A DNA stretch of 10,282 nucleotides, from positions 1 through 10,282 of the forward strand of contig JAUWZC010000067.1 of NCBI GenBank assembly GCA_030615565.1. The letters are read 5' to 3'. Numbering within the stretch: the first letter of the stretch is position 1; every line of letters starts with the position of its first letter. This DNA comes from Desulfobacteraceae bacterium. GTDB taxonomy: Bacteria > Desulfobacterota > DSM-4660 > Desulfatiglandales > B25-G16. Made by a program: the position numbers and the translations under genes. Positions 7,207 to 10,282 of this stretch are shown here, in pieces. The notes beneath the pieces are model-generated. The model had not been told where the DNA came from, made no database searches, and saw only the letters and a program-made list of their open reading frames with translations.

Positions 7207-8502
7207 ATGATCTTAAAGCCAGAGAAGATAGATAATGTAAGGCCTGAACAATATCGTATCATCATGAAAAGATCCAGTGAAGATATCAGCTCAATCTATG
7301 AAGAGGTACGGAAAATTGTGTTGGATGTGAAGGATCATGGCGAACAGGTATTCCTCAATTATTACAAAGAAAAATATAAACCTGATCTTACCTTAAAGGA
7401 TCTGGAGGTCGGAAAGGAAGAGGTTGAAGAAGCCTACAGAAATGTTGATTCAAAGGTAATTGATGCCCTAAAGTTTGCTTCAGAAAATATAATCAAGTTC
7501 CATCGTGCCCAGATGGAGAGAGAGATGTGGGTAATTGACATTGCCGATGGAATTTTGGCTGGACGGATGACCACACCATTAGAAAGAGTTGGTGTATATA
7601 TACCTGGCAGAAGGGCTGCTTATCCAAGTTCTATCCTGATGACAATTTTGCCTGCCAAAGTAGCCGGCGTGAAGGAAGTTATTGCCTGTACTCCCCCAGA
7701 TAAGGGTATGGTTATAAATCCTTCCACTCTTGTTGCTGCAGATATAGCTGGCTCAACAAAAATCTTTAAAGTCGGTGGACCATGGGGAATTGCCTCGATG
7801 GCCTATGGCACCAAGACTATTCCCAAAGTAGATAAAATAGTTGGACCTGGAAACAAATATGTTACCGCTGCAAAGATTATCGTCTTTGGAGTGGTAGATA
7901 TAGACTCCCCTGCAGGACCAAGTGAGGGGATGATCCTTGCTGACAAAACAGGAAATGCAGATCTCATTACAATAGATCTATTATCCCAGTCAGAGCATGA
8001 TCCAGATGCAGCATCCATCCTTGTGACAACTTCAGATGAACTTGCATTTAAGGTCTCGGATAGAATAAACAAAGAACTGCCCAAACTTTCCAGGAAGGAG
8101 ATCATTACTTCATCCCTTAACAAACATTCCTATATCCTGATCGCACGGGATATGGAACAGGCCATTGATTTTATCAATGAGTATGCGCCAGAACACCTGG
8201 AGATAATGACTGAAGACCCTTTTATTACTCTCAAGAAAATTAAAAATGCAGGCTCTATATTCATGGGACCATTTTCACCTATTCCTGTAGGTGATTATGC
8301 CTCTGGGACAAATCATGTTCTGCCCACAGGTCAGACGGCGCGGATGTTTTCGGGTTTATCTATTGACGATTTTGTAAAGAAAACAACCTTTCAGTATCTT
8401 AGCAAGGATGGGCTTTCCCTATTAAAAGAGGTGGTTGTTACCTTAGCCGAAGCAGAAGGTCTTCCTCTTCATGCAAGAACAATCTTGGAGAGGTTTAAAT
8501 AA
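7207..8502 (+). CDS. hisD: Histidinol dehydrogenase family protein, divergent
   Basis: The 431-residue length and overall pattern match HisD, the zinc enzyme that oxidises L-histidinol to L-histidine with two NAD+. Catalytic residues are all there: zinc ligands Gln261 and His264 (SQSEHD), Asp363 (GDYASGTNH) and His422, the acid/base pair Glu329-His330 (APEHLE), and His370. Counting through one 3-residue deletion, these fit the E. coli residues Q259, H262, D360, H419, E326, H327 and H367. Several usually constant positions differ. The NAD-binding stretch normally reading VGGAQAIAA is VGGPWGIAS, so Gln188 of E. coli becomes Trp193; the usual PGG near 133-135 is PGR; and the usual KR after VTAAK/VTEAK is II. 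Start ATG 7207 follows AGGAGA at 7194-7199. No other his gene is visible; the neighbours downstream are a lipoyl carrier and its ligase. It is either a divergent HisD or a paralogue acting on another amino- or hydroxy-alcohol, as HpsN does; the symbol is given for the family. Confidence 0.85.
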   Translation: MILKPEKIDNVRPEQYRIIMKRSSEDISSIYEEVRKIVLDVKDHGEQVFLNYYKEKYKPDLTLKDLEVGKEEVEEAYRNVDSKVIDALKFASENIIKFHRAQMEREMWVIDIADGILAGRMTTPLERVGVYIPGRRAAYPSSILMTILPAKVAGVKEVIACTPPDKGMVINPSTLVAADIAGSTKIFKVGGPWGIASMAYGTKTIPKVDKIVGPGNKYVTAAKIIVFGVVDIDSPAGPSEGMILADKTGNADLITIDLLSQSEHDPDAASILVTTSDELAFKVSDRINKELPKLSRKEIITSSLNKHSYILIARDMEQAIDFINEYAPEHLEIMTEDPFITLKKIKNAGSIFMGPFSPIPVGDYASGTNHVLPTGQTARMFSGLSIDDFVKKTTFQYLSKDGLSLLKEVVVTLAEAEGLPLHARTILERFK

Positions 8503-8578
8503 GTGTTACTTTTTATATTGCGTTATAGATATTCATTTAATAAATGAGTAAATCGTGTTAGATAATTGCAAAAAATTT

Positions 8579-8586
8579 AAGGAGGT
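8579..8586 (+). promoter_or_regulatory. Strong ribosome binding site of the GcvH-like gene
   Basis: AAGGAGGT lies five bases before the ATG at 8592 and is the strongest SD in the window after that of the PP-loop gene. Upstream, TCATTT-AAT-AAATGA at 8533-8547 is an AT-rich inverted repeat. It has no following T-run, so it is more likely an operator or a chance hairpin than a terminator of the previous gene. Confidence 0.7.
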
Positions 8587-8591
8587 AGGAT

Positions 8592-9029
8592 ATGACTAAT
8601 ATAAAAGGTTATGACATGCCTGATGAGCTTTATTATCATGAAGAGCACAGTTGGGCCAGAGTTGAAGGTAACAGGGTTACTGTAGGCATGGATGATATGT
8701 TTCAAAAGGAGGCAGGCGATATAGTCTTTGTAGACCTCCCTGAAGAGGAAGACGAGGTTGAGCAGGGAGAGGTTTGCGGCAAGATTCAATCAAGGAAGTG
8801 GATCGGGAAACTCTGCGCACCTGTCTCAGGAGAGATTGTCGAGATCAATGAAGACTTAGAGGATGATACAAGTCTCGTCAATCAGGATCCATATGGAAAG
8901 GGATGGATTTTGGTTATCGAGGCGACTGATCTTGAAAACGATCTAAGCAATCTTATGCATGGAGACTCTCTCCTTCCTTTTATCGATCAAGAGATAAAAC
9001 GGACTGAGGAAGAAAGGGCGAAAGCTTAA
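8592..9029 (+). CDS. GcvH-like lipoyl carrier protein
   Basis: The 145-residue protein has the barrel-sandwich fold pattern of the glycine cleavage H protein: HEEHSWARVEGNRVTVGMDD near the N-terminus, GDIVFVDLP at 42-50, APVSGEIVEIN at 76-86 and DPYGKGWIL at 99-107. H proteins carry a lipoyl group on the lysine of the motif ESVKA and shuttle intermediates between enzymes. Gap-free alignment puts Lys69 of QSRKW exactly at that lysine, so lipoylation is likely, but the surrounding residues (Gln, Arg, Trp instead of Glu, Val, Ala) are unlike a true GcvH. Cys62 and Cys75 flank the site. The C-terminus ends in an acidic and Lys-rich tail. No gcvT or gcvP is nearby; instead its stop codon overlaps the start of a lipoate-protein ligase gene (TAATG), which points to a dedicated carrier and its modifying enzyme. 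I therefore give no gcvH symbol. Confidence 0.85.
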   Translation: MTNIKGYDMPDELYYHEEHSWARVEGNRVTVGMDDMFQKEAGDIVFVDLPEEEDEVEQGEVCGKIQSRKWIGKLCAPVSGEIVEINEDLEDDTSLVNQDPYGKGWILVIEATDLENDLSNLMHGDSLLPFIDQEIKRTEEERAKA

Positions 9030-10093
9030 TGTATTCATGGAGGCTCTTTAAAGATACCCAAAATTCTGTTTCAACAGCTTTAGGACTATCTATTGACGAT
9101 ACACTCCCTCTATCTTTATCCCAGCATGGCTCTCCACCAATACTTCACCTTTATATATTTAAGCCTTCAGCTATTGTTGGCAAATACCAGGATATAGAGG
9201 CTGCCTTAAGGCTTGATAGGTGTAGGCACAGGGGAGTTGAATATAACCGAAGGAGTACAGGTGGCGGGACAGTGATAATGGGTCCAAAGGTGGTGGCCCT
9301 TGGCCTTGGCATCAACATCGATCAGCCTGGTTTAAAGAAAGGAATCGGAGGAATATTTGAATCCCTGAGTGCTGTCTTGATAAAAACATTGCAGGATCTG
9401 GGGATAAATGCCGGGTTTAGGCCCAAGAATGACCTTGAGGTAGAAGGGAAAAAGATAGCAGGTCTTTCTGCAGCACTAGAGACAGAAAAGGCGATTTTAT
9501 TTCATGCAAGTCTGCTGGTCGACTTTGATATACCATTAATGCTGGATATTATGAATCAACCACCTTTAAAGCTGTACGATAAGGGTTATAACTGCTTCAG
9601 TCAGAGGATAACTACTATTACGGAGCAACTAGGCCATGATATCAACATGGAGCGTGTTGTAGAGGCTATAGAAAACACCTTCAGCCAGAAATTTGGTGTC
9701 ACCTTTGAAATGGATGAACCTGACACATGGGAGAAAAAAAGCATAAAAGATCTTATCAATACTAGGTATACGAACCCGGATTGGATCTTTTCCCACAAAC
9801 ATCCCAGATCAAGGACTGGCATAGGTGAGTTCAAAACACCAGGAGGTCTTTTGGAGATATACCTATCTCTTGCAGGCAGCACTATTGAGCATATTATTAT
9901 CACAGGGGACTTTTTTTCTACCACAAAAGATGTAACTCTTCTGGAGTCTGCCCTAAAATGGACATCAGCAAAAAGAGAAAAAATTGAGGAACACCTCTCA
10001 GAGGTCTGGAGAGAGGATATAATCTATGGAGTTAATGTTGGTACATTGACAGAGGCAATCGTAAAGGCCAAGGAAAATCTGATAAATAGTTAA
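9029..10093 (+). CDS. Lipoate--protein ligase A family protein with C-terminal accessory domain
   Basis: The 354-residue protein belongs to the BPL_LplA_LipB family, which attaches lipoate or octanoate to a specific lysine of carrier proteins through an acyl-adenylate. Residues 70-86 contain YNRRSTGGGTVIMGP, the RRxxGGG substrate loop. KNDLEVEGKKIAGLSA at 133-148 contains the catalytic lysine, Lys142 by alignment with LplA Lys133. A long C-terminal part (about 235-350, with RYTNPDWIF and then GEFKTPGGLLEIYLSL and IIITGDFF) matches the LplA accessory domain needed for adenylation, so it should be able to activate free lipoate on its own. Start ATG 9029 shares its A with the stop of the GcvH-like gene, so it is translationally coupled to it and its SD lies inside that gene. 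The obvious substrate is the carrier encoded just upstream. A pure octanoyltransferase is less likely because of the accessory domain. Confidence 0.87.
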   Translation: MYSWRLFKDTQNSVSTALGLSIDDTLPLSLSQHGSPPILHLYIFKPSAIVGKYQDIEAALRLDRCRHRGVEYNRRSTGGGTVIMGPKVVALGLGINIDQPGLKKGIGGIFESLSAVLIKTLQDLGINAGFRPKNDLEVEGKKIAGLSAALETEKAILFHASLLVDFDIPLMLDIMNQPPLKLYDKGYNCFSQRITTITEQLGHDINMERVVEAIENTFSQKFGVTFEMDEPDTWEKKSIKDLINTRYTNPDWIFSHKHPRSRTGIGEFKTPGGLLEIYLSLAGSTIEHIIITGDFFSTTKDVTLLESALKWTSAKREKIEEHLSEVWREDIIYGVNVGTLTEAIVKAKENLINS

Positions 10094-10108
10094 AAATGTC
10101 GTAACATT

Positions 10109-10282
10109 TCAGCTCTTTGAAAACTCCCCCTGGCCTTTAATCAAGGCCACAGAGGTATCATTGGTGAGACGCATGAGCATGGAGATGTCTTTTTTTACAT
10201 CATGCCCTCTAACATGGGGCCTCAGCGTGCCGCTTCAAATCCCGCTAAGCGGGACAACTCGTCATTGTTTTCTAGGGCCTTT
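10109..10282 (-). pseudogene. 3' end of a minus-strand gene, probably dihydropteroate-synthase-like, in two frames
   Basis: Read on the minus strand from the right edge, one frame gives KALENNDELSRLAGFEAAR and stops at TGA 10224-10222. A second frame, open from 10234 down to the TGA at 10111-10109, contains HVRGHDVKKDISMLMRLTND and ends GQGEFSKS. In dihydropteroate synthases (FolP) the C-terminus has RLxG(T/S)xAA followed some 16 residues later by RVHDV; the first frame supplies RLAGFEAA and the second VRGHDVK, in that order but in different frames and only about 29 bases apart, as though roughly 19 bases were missing. I read this as a folP-like 3' end with a small deletion, or a sequencing error. 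It faces the ligase gene tail to tail. The identification rests on two short motifs and the rest of the gene lies outside the window. Confidence 0.4.
10240..10254. repeat. Perfect GC-rich palindrome resembling the 3347-3361 hairpin
   Basis: TCCCGCT-A-AGCGGGA has seven-base arms around one base. Read on the minus strand, this site and the one at 3361-3347 share TCCC, then TAGCGGGAT, then GAAGC and GCT(A/G)AG further along, so they may be two copies of a dispersed element. Here it also falls inside the minus-strand frame reading LSRLAG, so the likeness could be coincidence. Confidence 0.4.

Noticed and set aside
7803..8123. A 106-codon minus-strand frame inside the HisD-like gene
   Set aside because: Antisense shadow of conserved dehydrogenase codons, without start signals.
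10131..10149. Hairpin TGGCCTT-TAATC-AAGGCCA as a terminator of the ligase gene
   Set aside because: Seven perfect pairs in a suitable place, but no T-run follows on the plus strand, and the bases are also part of the minus-strand reading frame of the folP-like tail. A weak terminator role remains possible.
1..10282. CRISPR array, tRNA or rRNA genes, transposase, phage genes
   Set aside because: No regularly spaced repeats, no cloverleaf or rRNA signature and no transposase or phage-like protein could be found on either strand.

Overview
The window is AT-rich bacterial DNA carrying nine intact or nearly intact protein genes plus two broken or partial ones. The genes are Shine-Dalgarno driven and closely packed. 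The mix suggests an anaerobic or microaerophilic, probably uncultured bacterium: a radical SAM enzyme, a lipoyl-carrier/ligase pair, and a UDP-glucose pyrophosphorylase of the type usual in eukaryotes and scattered in some bacterial phyla. I cannot name a phylum from the sequence alone.

Layout from left to right. (1) 12-1445 (+) is a UDPGP-family UTP--glucose-1-phosphate uridylyltransferase, followed after 19 bp by 1465-2316 (+), an unrecognised single-pass membrane protein with coiled coils. (2) 2331-3302 (-) is a PP-loop ATP pyrophosphatase that looks like a tRNA-thiolating enzyme and converges on the previous gene. (3) 3303-3762 has no convincing gene; its left half is a GC-rich mosaic of hairpins and short direct repeats, its right end holds a good promoter. 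(4) 3763-4707 (+) is a radical SAM protein of the COG0731 kind. (5) 4855-5103 (+) is an AbrB/VapB-type antitoxin whose partner PIN toxin survives only as a 19-codon stub overlapping its 3' end. (6) 5197-6999 (-) is uvrC, complete. (7) 7207-8502, 8592-9029 and 9029-10093 (+) are a histidinol-dehydrogenase-family enzyme, a GcvH-like lipoyl carrier and a lipoate-protein ligase, the last two translationally coupled by a TAATG overlap. (8) The right edge, 10109-10282 (-), looks like the 3' end of a dihydropteroate-synthase-like gene split over two frames.

Most of this is housekeeping: sugar-nucleotide synthesis, tRNA modification, nucleotide excision repair. The parts that deserve attention are the HisD-like/GcvH-like/ligase trio, where both the dehydrogenase (altered NAD-site motif) and the carrier (altered lipoyl-lysine motif) differ from the textbook families and no other histidine or glycine-cleavage gene is present; the decayed toxin-antitoxin locus; the palindromic repeat patch; and the possibly frameshifted gene at the right edge. 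I see no CRISPR array, rRNA, tRNA or intact transposase.
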